DNA of 12,960 nucleotides from the NCBI GenBank assembly GCA_026770585.1, contig MU646567.1, positions 409,643 to 422,602 on the forward strand. Reading direction: 5' to 3'. This document shows positions 5,300 to 12,921 of the stretch, piece by piece. The translations under genes were made by a program, and so were the position numbers. The notes below the pieces were generated by a model that was not told the DNA's origin, made no database searches, and worked only from the letters and a program-made list of their open reading frames with translations. Numbering within the stretch: position 1 is the stretch's first letter; every line of letters starts with the position of its first letter. Origin of the DNA: Baffinella frigidus (taxonomy: Eukaryota > Cryptophyceae > Cryptomonadales > Baffinellaceae).

Positions 5300-5385
5300 A
5301 CTTGGCATGATGATTTAAAAAAAATACTCACGGTAATTTTTTAAAAATAAGGCAATTTTTAAACAATACTCACGTTTCTAGCCTC
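5300..5385. other. AT-rich patch with repeated AATACTCACG
   Basis: This is the most AT-rich stretch of the window, with A and T runs and two copies of AATACTCACG (about 5323 and 5365). No gene is seen. It could be structural DNA or the remnant of an AT-rich element. Confidence 0.5.
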
Positions 5386-5410
5386 GAGTGGATAGCCTGG
5401 AACGGCGCCG

Positions 5411-5454
5411 TTTTTCGCACATGCGAAAAAGCCTTTTTTCGCACATGCGAAAAA
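5411..5454. repeat. Tandem pair of small hairpins
   Basis: TTTTTCGCACATGCGAAAAA occurs twice, at 5411-5430 and 5435-5454. Each copy is a 9-bp perfect inverted repeat around CA. The two copies could also pair with one another. Confidence 0.85.
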
Positions 5455-5478
5455 GTCTGGGAGCAAAGGCTCCACGGG

Positions 5479-5543
5479 GAGCAGAGCGCCTCATCAGAAC
5501 GGCAGCGGATTGGGGTTTGAGGTTTGGGGGTTGGGGTTTAAGG
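5479..5543. repeat. Junction repeat leading into telomeric sequence, copy 2
   Basis: This is the partner of 4266-4330. The same GAGCAGAGCGC to GGTTTGGGGGTTGG segment leads into TTTAGGG repeats. Here a GGAGCTCC-like unique sequence precedes it, whereas copy 1 is preceded by a family C element. Confidence 0.8.
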
Positions 5544-6534
5544 TTTAGGGTTTAGGGTTTTGGGTTGAAGGTTGAGGAATGAGGATTGCGGGTCTGGGGT
5601 TTAGGGTTTGGGGTTTAGGGTTTAGGGTTTAGGGTTCAGGGTTTAGGGTTTAGGTTGTAGGTTCAGGGTTTAAGGGTTAGGGTTCAGGGTTAAGAGTTAA
5701 GTGTTAAGGGTTCAGGGTTCAGGGTTTAGGATTAGGGTTGAGGATTCGGGGTTTAGGGTTCAGGGTTACGGGATTCGGTTTTCGGTTTTCTGGATTCGGG
5801 ATGCGGGTTTGATTAGAGTTATGGGTTATGGGTTGAGGGTTAGAGATTCAGGATAATGGTGTAGGGTTGAGGTTTTGATTTTTGGGGGGGGGTTGGCCCA
5901 GGACTCAGGGCTCAGGATACAGGGTTGAGGGTCCAGGGTTTAAGGTTTGGGATAAAGGGATGGCTCAGGGTTCAGGGTTCAGGGTTTCGGGTTAGTGTTT
6001 AGGGTCCAGGGTCCAGGGTTCAGGGAGTATGGTCTAGGGTTTTGGGTTCAGGGTTTCGGGCTTCGGGCTTCGGGTTCAGGTTTTAGAGTTTGGGAGCAGG
6101 GTTCAGGGTTAGTTTCGGGTTTCGGGTTACGGGTTTCGAGTTTCGGGACTAATTTTGGTTTTAGGATGTCCTGTATAGAGTCCAGAGCTCAGGATTCAGG
6201 GTTGGGGGTTTAGGGTTGGGAGTTTTGGGTTTGGGGTTCAGGGTTTATGTTTAGGGTTTAGGTTTAGGGTATAGGTTGTAGGGTTTGGGTTTTAGGGATT
6301 AGGGCGTAGGGTTTAGGGTTTAGGGTTTAGGGCTTAGGGTTTAGGTTTTAGGGTTTAGGGTTTAGGGTTTAGGGTTTAGGGTTTAGGGATTAGGGCTTAG
6401 GGTTTAGGGTTTAGGGTTTGGGGTTTAGGGTTTGGGGTTTAGGGTTGATGGTTTAGGGTTTAGGGTTTAGGGTTTAGGGTTTAGGGTTTAGGGTGTAGGG
6501 TTTAGGGTTTAGGGTGTAGGGTTTAGTGGTTTGG
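5506..6534 (+). repeat. 1-kb interstitial telomeric tract (TTTAGGG)
   Basis: The left two-thirds are degenerate (TTCAGGG, TTTCGGG, TTGAGGG, GTTTTGGG variants). The right third, from about 6285, is nearly regular TTTAGGG, with one run of seven or more perfect units near 6450-6490. It ends at about 6534, at the 3' side of the ankyrin gene. The gradient of decay suggests unequal age or repeated additions. Weak open frames across it are composition artefacts. Confidence 0.95.
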
Positions 6535-6548
6535 GGTTTATGGGAGAC

Positions 6549-6758
6549 CTGGCTAGCCATGAGGCTCGAGAGGGTACACGGCGGCGCGTCGTCAGCGGGC
6601 GCTGGCGCCGCGGCAGGTGGTGGTCCCGCGGAGGCCTCCAGCAGCGCCGCTGTCTCCGTGGCGCTGGGCGGCGGGGGCAGCGCTGGCCCGATGTCGACCT
6701 TGGCGTGTTTGTTGCTGTCCTGCTCGCCCGCCGCCTCTGCCCCCTCCACGCCCTCTTC
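6549..6758 (-). CDS. Possible extra 3' exon of the ankyrin-repeat gene
   Basis: After an acceptor-like GACGGGCAG the minus strand reads 70 codons. They start EEGVEGAEAAGEQDSNKHAK, then an Ala/Pro-rich tail (ALPPPPSATETAALLEASAG), and end LSSLMASQ before a donor-like GTCTCCC. Both borders are phase 0. They match a phase-0 donor (CCAGAG|GTCCCTACCCC) inside the last ankyrin exon at 7105, and that C-rich donor resembles intron starts of the plus-strand gene. If spliced, the ankyrin protein would lose its final 13 residues and gain this acidic, Ala/Pro-rich segment. The next exon would then lie in or beyond the telomeric repeats. The alternative is that the gene ends at 7064 and this is chance GC-rich sequence. 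Confidence 0.4.
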
Positions 6759-6907
6759 CTGCCCGTCGTGGCAACCCTCAGCTGACGCACGTGCGCCCAC
6801 CCTACGCCTTCACCCTCCCCGTGCGTGTCACGCTGTTGCAGCCGGAAAGCCCTGGGTCTAGGCTCCTGTGAGGCCAGGCAGGGAATGCACTCGTGGGTGT
6901 CAGGGCT

Positions 6908-6992
6908 GGGCAGCCTTTCGGTCCTTTAGGTTTTGATTTCTCCCAACATGGCCCAACGATACGCCCTTCCGTAGAATGGATCTGCAGAAAAA
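6908..6992 (-). repeat. Dispersed repeat F, well-preserved copy
   Basis: Read on the minus strand: TTTTTCTGCAGATCCATTCT, ACGGAAGGGCGTATCGTTGG, GCCATGTTGGGAGAAATCAA, AACCTAAAGGACCGAAAGG. It matches 11150-11232 (+) over its whole length with scattered differences. It lies 70 bases past the TAA of the ankyrin gene, so it is in the 3' flank or, in the alternative model, in an intron. Confidence 0.8.
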
Positions 6993-7063
6993 GAATTTTC
7001 GCTGTCGGGTCGCATTGAGCTCTCCAGTGCAGAGGCTCGTGAAGAGGGGATAAAGGGTGGTTC

Positions 7064-8040
7064 TTAGGGGGGTGAAGCAAGCTCGGACGGGGGGGGGGTA
7101 GGGACCTCTGGAGCCGGCCGCTTGTTCGCGGCAGGCTCTTTGGACTTGGGTTTCGACGCCGGCACAGCGAAGGGGCTCTCGTCATCCTCCCCCTGCTCCT
7201 CCAGCCCCTCATCGCTGATGGTGTGCCGTGGCTTCGCCTGCTCCTCTTTCTCCATCCCGCGCTGCTCAGCCGTCGCCGCGAGCTTCTCCTGCTTCTTCGC
7301 GTCAAGCTCGGCCTGCGCCTGGGCGAAACCCGCGGGGTCGCGCTCCTTCCACCCGACCTTCTCGCCCTTGAGCTTGCTGAACCCGCCCGGGAGCGCCATG
7401 CGCACCTCGTCCGTCTTGCAGATGTCCCACACCGACTTCTGCGCCTTGTTCTTCGCCCGGGTGTTCGCGCCCGCATCCACCAGTGCCTGCCGCCCATGCT
7501 TTTATATTCAGCGTCACCACGGTGCATGTGCCCTGCACGGGACGCCGGCTGCGAGCCAGCGGAGCAGAGTGGAGCTGAGAGAAATGGCTCGCACCTTGAT
7601 GATCTCCTCGAAGCCCTTTTCGCACGCGATGTGAAGAGGCGTGTTCTTCTTCTTCTTGTCGGTGAACTCGAGCCCCGCCTTCGCCACAATCAACGCCTCC
7701 ACAGCTCCCGTTGCCCCCTGCAAGGCCACGCGCGTCAGATCCCCGCTGAGCCTCACTGTCTGATCCGCTGAACGGCTGGGCGGGAAGTGGGCACCTTCTG
7801 GCACGCGAAGATGAGCGGCGTAACTTCATCGACGGCCTTGCTGTTGACATCCCCGCCCGCCTTCGCGAGCCGCGCGATGCAGTCCGGGTGCCCTGCCCAC
7901 GCGGCGAGGTGCATGGCGGTGCGGCCAAGCGTGTCCTTGTCGTCCGGATCTGGGGCCTTGCCATCGGGGAGCGACAGGAGGCGCTCAAGCTCCGCCAGGT
8001 CGCCCGAGCGCGCGGCCCCGTGCAGGCTGTTCGCGGCCAT
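7064..8040 (-). CDS. Ankyrin-repeat protein, three exons, 263 residues
   Basis: The exons are 8040-7795, 7717-7595 and 7486-7064. The introns (77 and 108 bp) are both GT-AG and phase 0, and joining them restores the ankyrin pattern across each border. Residues 1-135 hold about three to four ankyrin repeats (SLHGAARSGDLAELERLL; GRTAMHLAAWAGHPDCIARL; TPLIFACQK joined to GATGAVEALIVAKAGLEF; NTPLHIACEKGFEEII joined to ALVDAGANTRAKNK). These are protein-binding modules; no partner can be named. Residues about 136-263 are a charged, K/E/Q-rich, probably helical or disordered tail (AQAQAELDAKKQEKLAATAE) ending PTPPPSELASPP. There is no signal peptide or membrane segment, so it is probably cytosolic or nuclear. 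MAANSLHG is chosen as the start because the ankyrin repeat begins right after it. An upstream in-frame M exists but adds a Pro-rich stretch. It is transcribed away from the gene at 8397. The 3' end is uncertain because of a possible splice at 7105. Confidence 0.85.
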
Positions 8041-8396
8041 TGGCTGGCTGTCGCCCGAGAGTCGGAGGGGGTGCGGAGGGGGCGGGTTCGGGCAGGACAG
8101 GGATCTCAAGGCGGCTCAATGCCAAAACATCGAAATGGCTCAAATCCACACGCCAAACTGCGGGGGATTGGAGCTCTTTACAGTTGGAATTATAAAACTG
8201 TGTACCACGACAAGCCATCAAAACACTTTTAATACACACGAGTGTGTATGAGAATCGTGCACTCTCCGAATCCTGACACATCTACAGCGTCGATTTGATC
8301 CACATCGCAGCTCCGAAGTTGGAAGTTCGGACACGTCGGTGATCGAGGACTGCAGCTTGCAGCCGCTCCTCCTGAGTTTCCGCGAGGGTCTACAAG
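8041..8396. promoter_or_regulatory. Shared upstream region of two divergent genes
   Basis: This 356-bp gap lies between the start codons of the ankyrin gene (-) and the plus-strand gene. It is less GC-rich than the exons and free of the window's mobile elements. A TATAAAA lies at 8191-8197 on the plus strand. An 8-bp-arm palindrome, ATACACAC-GA-GTGTGTAT, lies at 8232-8249 and could bind a dimeric regulator. Both are candidates only. Confidence 0.5.
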
Positions 8397-10078
8397 ATGG
8401 CTGGCCTCGCGAAGAGCATCCGGGCTGCGCTCGACCATGAGGACCATGATCTCTCCGGCTACGGCGAGGTGCGGCGTGATCCCTTCTTCACTCAGCAGCG
8501 TTTTGCCCGCTCGCGCTGCCAGCCCCTCTCTTGGCCCGCCCCCGCTCGCAATGCCGGCCCCTCGCTTGCCCCCCCCCCCGTCTTCCCATCACCCGCGCTT
8601 CTCGTGCGGAGGATCCCTCCCGGCATTGCTTCCCACTGGCACTCTCCCTCGCCCTTGCTGAGGCCTGCAAGCCGGTTTGGCCTCATTCAAATGGGAGGAG
8701 GGAAGGACGTCGGAAAGCGACTCGCTGTTGCCGATGAGGCAGCAGGGAAAAGAATGCTGTAGCACATGTGTGCCTCGTGTGGCGACCGGGCCTCAGCTGA
8801 GGATTATTTAGCTCGCTGTCTATCCACAGCGCAGCTCGCCAACGTTTCCAGCCCCCGACGTGACCTCCCGCTGGTTGCAGGGCCCGGCAGGGCGCTACAC
8901 CCAGCAGCCACGAACCTGGTCAGCGATTCAGCTGGAGCAGCGGCGGTGACTCATCAGGACGGGATCTGGGGGAGTATTAAACGCGCTCCCCCCCCTGGTG
9001 TTGCAGGCGCAGATCCACGACCTGATGTTGGCGGCGTTCAAGGAGCCTCTGGTGGCGCCGGACATGGTCGGCTTCCGCTTCACGGTCGGCGGGGGCAAGA
9101 AGGTTCGCCAGAAGTACGGCGAGGAGATGCCCAAGTCGGCCCCCGCCCATCCCACCCTCCCGCCCTCCTCGCTGCCATGCCCCACTCCGCCACCAGCCCC
9201 CTGCCGGGGATTCGCGCAACCCTGACGCGAACCAACCTCGTCGGGGCCGACCCCCCTGCCGCTCGCCGGTGCCAGGAGGAGTGGCAACAGGCGGGTAAAT
9301 GGCTTGAAACGACCCCCGGAAATCCGGGGAAGATACTGGAAGCACGCGGGGGGAGGTGACGCGGGCGGCGGGCACAGGTACTGCCGCGAGGCGCTGCGGA
9401 GCATCGGGTTCGAGGAGGACCGCGGCGCGTGCGCCGTCATGGCGTGCCAGGGCTTCTTCAAGTATCAGCATGACACTGACAAGGACCTCAAGTTCATCCA
9501 CGTCTTCCCCCGGGTGCTCCCCCCCACATGCTGACTTCTCGCCGATCCTGCTTCCCCACCTTTCTCCTATCCTGCTCCCCGCATCTCATCTCATCTCGCC
9601 CTTCCCCAGGGTGCGCCCCGCTTCCCACCTATCCTGCCCCCCCGCATCTCGTCTGATCACGCCCATCCTCCTCCCCCTCATCTCGCTGATCCTCCCCCCC
9701 CGCATCATCCGGAGAAGTCGAGTTTCTGATGCCGAATAGTTCGGGACGGGCACCGCTCGGGACGAGCCACACGGTGGGCTACGAGGGTCTCGGGACCCCT
9801 AGATTTAGCGGTAACGTGACCAAAAATTGCGTGAGAAAATCCTTCAAGTTAACTGCCCACAGGGTAAGTTGACTTTTGATGAAAGGTCCGTAGTCCACCG
9901 TGTGCAGCACCCCCCCCCAAAATCTCTGAGCACAAGCTGGCTCTGCCCCCACCGCACTCACCTGGCACTCTCAGCATTATCTGACGGTGTCTCGACGGCA
10001 TTGCAGATCGACACGGAGGCGGCGGCGGCCTCTGCTGCCGCTGGCGAGGCTGAAGACGATGGCGACGAGCCCCTCACG
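8397..10078 (+). CDS. Unrecognised conserved-looking protein, exons 1-4 of at least 4
   Basis: The exons are 8397-8468, 9007-9134, 9378-9513 and 10007-10078. Introns of 538, 243 and 493 bp are all GT-AG, with phases 0, 2 and 0. The split lysine codon (AA|G) at the second intron fits exactly. The first 136 residues are: MAGLAKSIRAALDHEDHD at the start; then IHDLMLAAFKEPLVAPDMVG and FRFTVGGGKKVRQKYGEEMP; then REALRSIGFEEDRGACAVMA, FFKYQHDTDKDLKFIHVFPR; then an acidic Ala-rich linker (EAAAASAAAGEAEDDGDEP). The compact middle, with its GGGKKVRQKY, GFEEDRGA and KYQHDT motifs, looks like a single folded alpha/beta domain. I cannot name the family. There is no signal peptide or membrane segment. The start is the first in-frame ATG after stops, with CAAG before it. 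The gene diverges from the ankyrin gene, and exon 4 runs into repeat E. Confidence 0.75.
9543..9708. repeat. Pyrimidine-rich minisatellite in intron 3
   Basis: Loose repeats of ATCCTGC(T/C)CCCCGCATCTC fill the first part of the intron after exon 3. The plus strand is almost purely C and T. An open frame across it encodes Pro/Leu/Ser-rich junk and is not a gene. Confidence 0.75.
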
Positions 10079-10540
10079 GTGCACCCCCGATTTGTCATGT
10101 ATCCCTGTTGGTCATATCCCTGCTGGTCGGCTCAACGCCTCTTTTGAAAAAACGGCACACGGCGCCTTGCCTAGCGCCCCATCTAGACCCCTCACGGTCG
10201 TCGACTTGCACCCCCGATTTGACATACCCCTGGTGGTTCGCTCAACACCTCTCAACAAATGCATCATATTTACTATATGGCACCTTGACTGCCGCGTACG
10301 GCGGTTTGACACGGCGGGTTGACGCCGCTCTGCAGCCCCCCCCCACGGTGCACCCCCGATTTTTCACACCCATGTTGGTCTGGTCGCCTCAACATGAAAA
10401 AATCGGGGGTGCGCCGTGAGGGGGGGCTCACACCCATGTTGGTCGGCTCAGCACCTCTTAAAAAAAATACAGCACACGGCGCCTTGACTAGCGCCCGATC
10501 TAGACCCCAGGGCGGTTTGACGCCGCTCTACAGAGACTCA
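10074..10540. repeat. Repeat E: diverged tandem repeats overlapping an exon-intron border
   Basis: CTCACGGTGCACCCCCGATTT at 10074, the last bases of exon 4 plus its donor, recurs in variant form near 10191 and 10340 and inverted near 10400. A longer block, GGTCGGCTCA, CACACGGCGCCTTG, TAGCGCCC, ATCTAGACCCC, is at 10119-10191 and again at 10437-10508. GCGG(T/G)TTGACGCCGCTCT(A/G)CAG occurs at about 10313 and 10512. The border of exon 4 is therefore part of a repeated sequence. Confidence 0.75.
10341..10424. repeat. Hairpin in repeat E
   Basis: CCCACGGTGCACCCCCGATT (10341-10364) faces its near-perfect inverse, AATCGGGGGTGCGCCGTGAG, at 10398-10424 across a 33-base loop. The arms match the exon 4 border sequence. 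Confidence 0.8.
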
Positions 10541-10571
10541 TAACCTGCGAGTCTGGTGTGATTGCCCACAC

Positions 10572-10721
10572 TTATCTCAGAAAACGAGTTCTAAAACTCG
10601 TTTTCTCAAGTCAATTCCCCTACAAATTCGTCAACTTATTCTTTACTCTCCGCATAAGTTGACGAATTTGTAGGGGAATTGACTTAAGAAAACGAGTTTT
10701 AGAACTCGTTTTCTGAGATAA
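10572..10721. mobile_element. Family C element, copy 1 (150 bp, near-perfect palindrome)
   Basis: The ends TTATCTCAGAAAACGAG and CTCGTTTTCTGAGATAA continue as inverted arms through GTCAATTCCCCTACAAATTC and GTCAACTTA to a small centre. Nested inside each arm is a smaller hairpin, AACGAGTTCTAAAACTCGTT. The flanks ACAC and GCAC match at three of four positions, consistent with an aged 4-bp duplication. Non-coding. Confidence 0.9.
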
Positions 10722-10849
10722 GCACGGCAGCGCTCGGCGCGCTGCGCCTCCTTGAGTGCTGTGTGCTGCGACCGCTACCGAGCGAGGACGGGGCACGATT
10801 TTAAAAACTTTAACCTGAATCCTGAAGGAAATGGACTTTTAAAATGAAA

Positions 10850-10877
10850 AGCCAGGACCGGAATCCCGGTCCTGGCT
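10850..10877. repeat. Perfect hairpin
   Basis: AGCCAGGACCGG followed by AATC and CCGGTCCTGGCT gives a 12-bp perfect stem with a 4-base loop. It lies in the putative long intron, next to the start of a tandem duplication. It has no U-tract, and a bacterial-type terminator role is not proposed. Confidence 0.75.
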
Positions 10878-10917
10878 GTCTTATATGTGCCGAGTTGGCT
10901 CGACAGCGGGTGCTGCG

Positions 10918-11325
10918 AGCATCAACATGCACCTCGGGCGAGAAACGTGGTGAGGAAACGTGGTGAGGAGACGCGCGGCAAGGAGGGTTGTGGAGGGGAT
11001 TGTACGTTGTTTTCACTCAGGAGCCCAGATGAACTGGGGTAGCAAGGGCGGGATGGAGAGGGTTTCGGTTGAGGGTAGAGCATCAACATCCACATCGGGC
11101 GAGAAAGGTCGTGAGGAGACGCGCGGCAAGGAGGGTTGTGGAGGAAAAGTGCTTTCTCTGCAGATCCCTTCTACGGAACGGCGTGTTGTTGGGCTATGTT
11201 GGAGAAATTAGAACCTAAAGGACCTAAAGGGGGTTGTACGGTGTTTTCACGCAGGAGCCCAGATGAACTGGGGTAGCAAGGGCGGGATGGAGAGGGTTCC
11301 GGTTGAGGGTGGTTCGACCCCCCCC
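10918..11325. repeat. ~165-bp tandem duplication, second copy carrying repeat F
   Basis: Copy 1 (about 10918-11079) and copy 2 (about 11080-11320) share AGCATCAACAT, CGGGCGAGAAA, GAGGAGACGCGCGGCAAGGA, GGAGCCCAGATGAACTGGGG and GCGGGATGGAGAGGGTT in order. Copy 2 is longer only because repeat F sits in it. Copy 1 also has a small internal duplication (CGTGGTGAGGAAA / CGTGGTGAGGAGA). No gene is recognised. Confidence 0.85.
11150..11232 (+). repeat. Dispersed repeat F, copy with empty site
   Basis: TTTCTCTGCAGATCCCTTCT, ACGGAACGGCGTGTTGTTGG and AACCTAAAGGACCTAAAGG match the copy at 6908-6992 on the other strand. The neighbouring tandem unit without it reads GTTGTGGAGGGGATTGTACG, so F appears as a discrete ~80-90-bp insertion between GTTGTGGAGG and GGTTGTACGG. 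It has no clear inverted ends, which points away from a DNA-transposon MITE and toward a SINE-like or retroposed sequence (inference). Confidence 0.75.
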
Positions 11326-11430
11326 GCGCCAGGGGGAATGCCCTGAACCCTCACCTGAGGGTGGCGCGAAGGGCGTCGAACCTCAACTGAGGGTGGCACG
11401 GGGGGGGCTCGATCCCCTGGCGTAGGGTTC
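11310..11430. repeat. Imperfect inverted and direct GAGGGTGG repeats
   Basis: TGAGGGTGG(T/C) occurs at about 11304, 11356 and 11389. GTTCGACCCCCCCCGCGCCA near 11312 is the inverse of TGGCACGGGGGGGGCTCGAT near 11394. No gene is seen. Confidence 0.6.
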
Positions 11431-11542
11431 CGGGGTTGATGCGTGTGCCAACAGAGAGAGACCGGTATTTGCGTTGGGCTGTGGGATATTGTAGGCGAGG
11501 TTGAGACTCGGAGGTGGCGTTTGGAGACGCGTCGCAGGGATG

Positions 11543-11692
11543 TTATCTCAGAAAACGAGTTCTAAAACTCGTTTTCTTAAGTCAATTCCTCTACAAATTT
11601 GTCAACTTATGTGAAGAGTAAAAAATAAGTTGACGAATTTGTAGGGGAATTGACTTAAGAAAACGTGTTTTAGAACTCGTTTTCTGAGATAA
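11543..11692. mobile_element. Family C element, copy 2, with clear 4-bp TSD
   Basis: This is exactly 150 bp, TTATCTCAG...CTGAGATAA, flanked by GATG at 11539-11542 and GATG at 11693-11696. It is the cleanest evidence for 4-bp target duplication in this family. Confidence 0.92.
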
Positions 11693-11790
11693 GATGGTCG
11701 CAAGGCCGGGGTGGAGCGGGTTGAGGTTGAGGGGGCGGGAGAGAGTTTCGGTTGAAAGTGGGACGCGCTGAATGCAGGTGTCTCACTGTC

Positions 11791-11971
11791 CCACACGAGG
11801 CTATCCATGCGAACAGAATAAAAGGACATTTTTAAATTTGTGGGGAAATGATCACGTTTCCGTACGGATGTCTGTACGGAAACGTGATCAAATGCTGACT
11901 TTTGGCGTGTTTCCTGGGCAATAATCCAATAATTAACTTATGAATCTGCTCGCATGGATAGCCTCGTGTGG
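11791..11971. mobile_element. Possible 181-bp element with perfect 22-bp inverted ends
   Basis: CCACACGAGGCTATCCATGC + GA (11791-11812) is the exact inverse of 11950-11971. The centre has a perfect 17-bp hairpin, TGATCACGTTTCCGTAC / its inverse, at 11849-11865 and 11874-11890. The interior is AT-richer than the surroundings. It is the only copy in the window, and no target duplication is obvious. Confidence 0.65.
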
Positions 11972-11988
11972 CCAGGCTGCACCTCGTG

Positions 11989-12017
11989 GCAAAATACGTT
12001 TCTGAGACGTATTTTGC
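11989..12017. repeat. Perfect 11-bp-stem hairpin
   Basis: GCAAAATACGT (11989-11999) and ACGTATTTTGC (12007-12017) pair across a 7-base loop. It lies just outside the 181-bp inverted-repeat element. Confidence 0.8.
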
Positions 12018-12317
12018 AGACGCTGAGGGGCTGTGGCGCGCGGGGCTGGTAGGCGGCGAGGCTGAGGGGCCCCAGGGCGGGAGAGAGGTTCGGGTGAGAG
12101 AGGCGCACTCTGGATGCAGTGTGATCCGGATGATCCTCGGACGGTGCTGGTGATGATCGCCTCAACTCTACCCCCCCCACAAAACCCCTAACCCTCATTG
12201 ACCCCGCAGGTGGCGGCGGGTTCAGGGGTTCGGCAAGGTTGAGAATCAGAGGTGGCGGATGGAGGGGGGTGAGGTTGGGGATGGTTGATATTGAACAGTC
12301 GCGCGCGGGGCTGGCAG

Positions 12318-12475
12318 GTGGCCGGGATGCGCCTGGAGGAGCTCCCGCCCGGGCACCTCTGCATGATCGTCACGACCGACACGTTCCTCAAGCTGGTCGC
12401 GCGGCAGTGCCCCTCCTTCTCGCAGCGCAAGGCGCTCCTCAAGGCCGTCAAGGACATGGCCGCCAAGATGTCCGG
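12318..12475 (+). CDS. Probable exon 5 of the plus-strand gene
   Basis: After the acceptor GGGGCTGGCAG the frame reads VAGMRLEELPPGHLCMIVTT, then DTFLKLVARQCPSFSQRKAL and LKAVKDMAAKMSG. This is a convincing amphipathic-helical protein segment with strong GC3 codon use. It begins at phase 0, which fits the phase-0 end of exon 4 (10078), so a 2.2-kb intron carrying two family C elements would separate them. A donor GTCGCTGCC at 12476 gives a phase-2 end. The reading frame also stays open into family C at 12564, but that part looks like intron. It could instead belong to a separate gene whose earlier exons I cannot see. Confidence 0.6.
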
Positions 12476-12563
12476 GTCGCTGCCCCCGCCCTTTCTCTTC
12501 CCGGATAGCTTGGCTCGCACGGCCCCACGCACCCAGCTCTGCAGCCGACTCGCGGCCCCACTC

Positions 12564-12713
12564 TTATCTCAGAAAACGAGTTTTAGAACTCGTTTTCTTA
12601 AGTCAATTCCCCTACGAATTCGTCAACTTATTCTTTACTCTCTGCATAACTTGACAAATTTGTAGGGGAATTGACTTAAGAAAACAATTTTTAGAACTCG
12701 TTTTCTGAGATAA
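12564..12713. mobile_element. Family C element, copy 3 (150 bp)
   Basis: Ends TTATCTCAG and CTGAGATAA, same length as the other complete copies. The flanks ACTC and ACGC match at three of four positions. The right arm has substitutions (AACAATTTTTAG) that weaken the inner hairpin. Confidence 0.9.
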
Positions 12714-12714
12714 A

Positions 12715-12905
12715 CGCACCCAGCTCTGCAACCGCCTCGCGTGTTGCTGCGCCTGCGTGCGAGCGCCCACCGAACCCTGCTGCAATCGTCACCTGTGATG
12801 TATGGCCGCTGGAGATAGCGTGAATCGCACGGTCCCGCTCACCCAGCGCTGCACACGCCTCCCGTGTCTTGCGGCTGCGTGCGAGCTCCCACCTAACCCT
12901 GCTGC
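12715..12905. repeat. Diverged ~70-bp direct repeat
   Basis: CACCCAGCTCTGCAACCGCC, GTGTTGCTGCGCCTGCGTGC, GAGCGCCCACCGAACCCTGC (from 12716) recurs with changes at 12839-12903. The first part is also present at 12526-12554, before family C copy 3. The region therefore had at least three units, one now partial. Confidence 0.7.
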
Positions 12906-12921
12906 CAAGATGTCCGGGTCG

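Noticed and set aside
5995-6213. Open frame with repeated Gly/Phe-rich peptide in the telomeric tract
   Set aside because: It is a direct translation of degenerate TTTAGGG/TTCAGGG repeat, with no start context or codon bias.
6802-7689. A 295-codon minus-strand open frame, the longest in the window
   Set aside because: It overlaps the ankyrin exons in another frame, is Arg/Ser/Pro-rich as expected for an off-frame read of GC-rich DNA, and runs through introns and repeat F.
7122-7771. Plus-strand open frames opposite the ankyrin gene
   Set aside because: They mirror the coding frame on the other strand in GC-rich DNA. They cross both ankyrin introns without any sign of their own domain.
8118-8140. 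Possible dinoflagellate spliced-leader relic (AATGGCTCAA)
   Set aside because: Only about eight bases match the known leader's 3' part. This is too short to support trans-splicing or a dinoflagellate origin.
9356-9739. Plus-strand open frame of 127 codons
   Set aside because: It overlaps exon 3 in the wrong frame and continues into the pyrimidine-rich minisatellite, producing a low-complexity Ser/Pro/Leu peptide.
10850-10877. Rho-independent terminator-like hairpin
   Set aside because: There is no T tract after the stem, and the eukaryotic context makes a bacterial terminator irrelevant.
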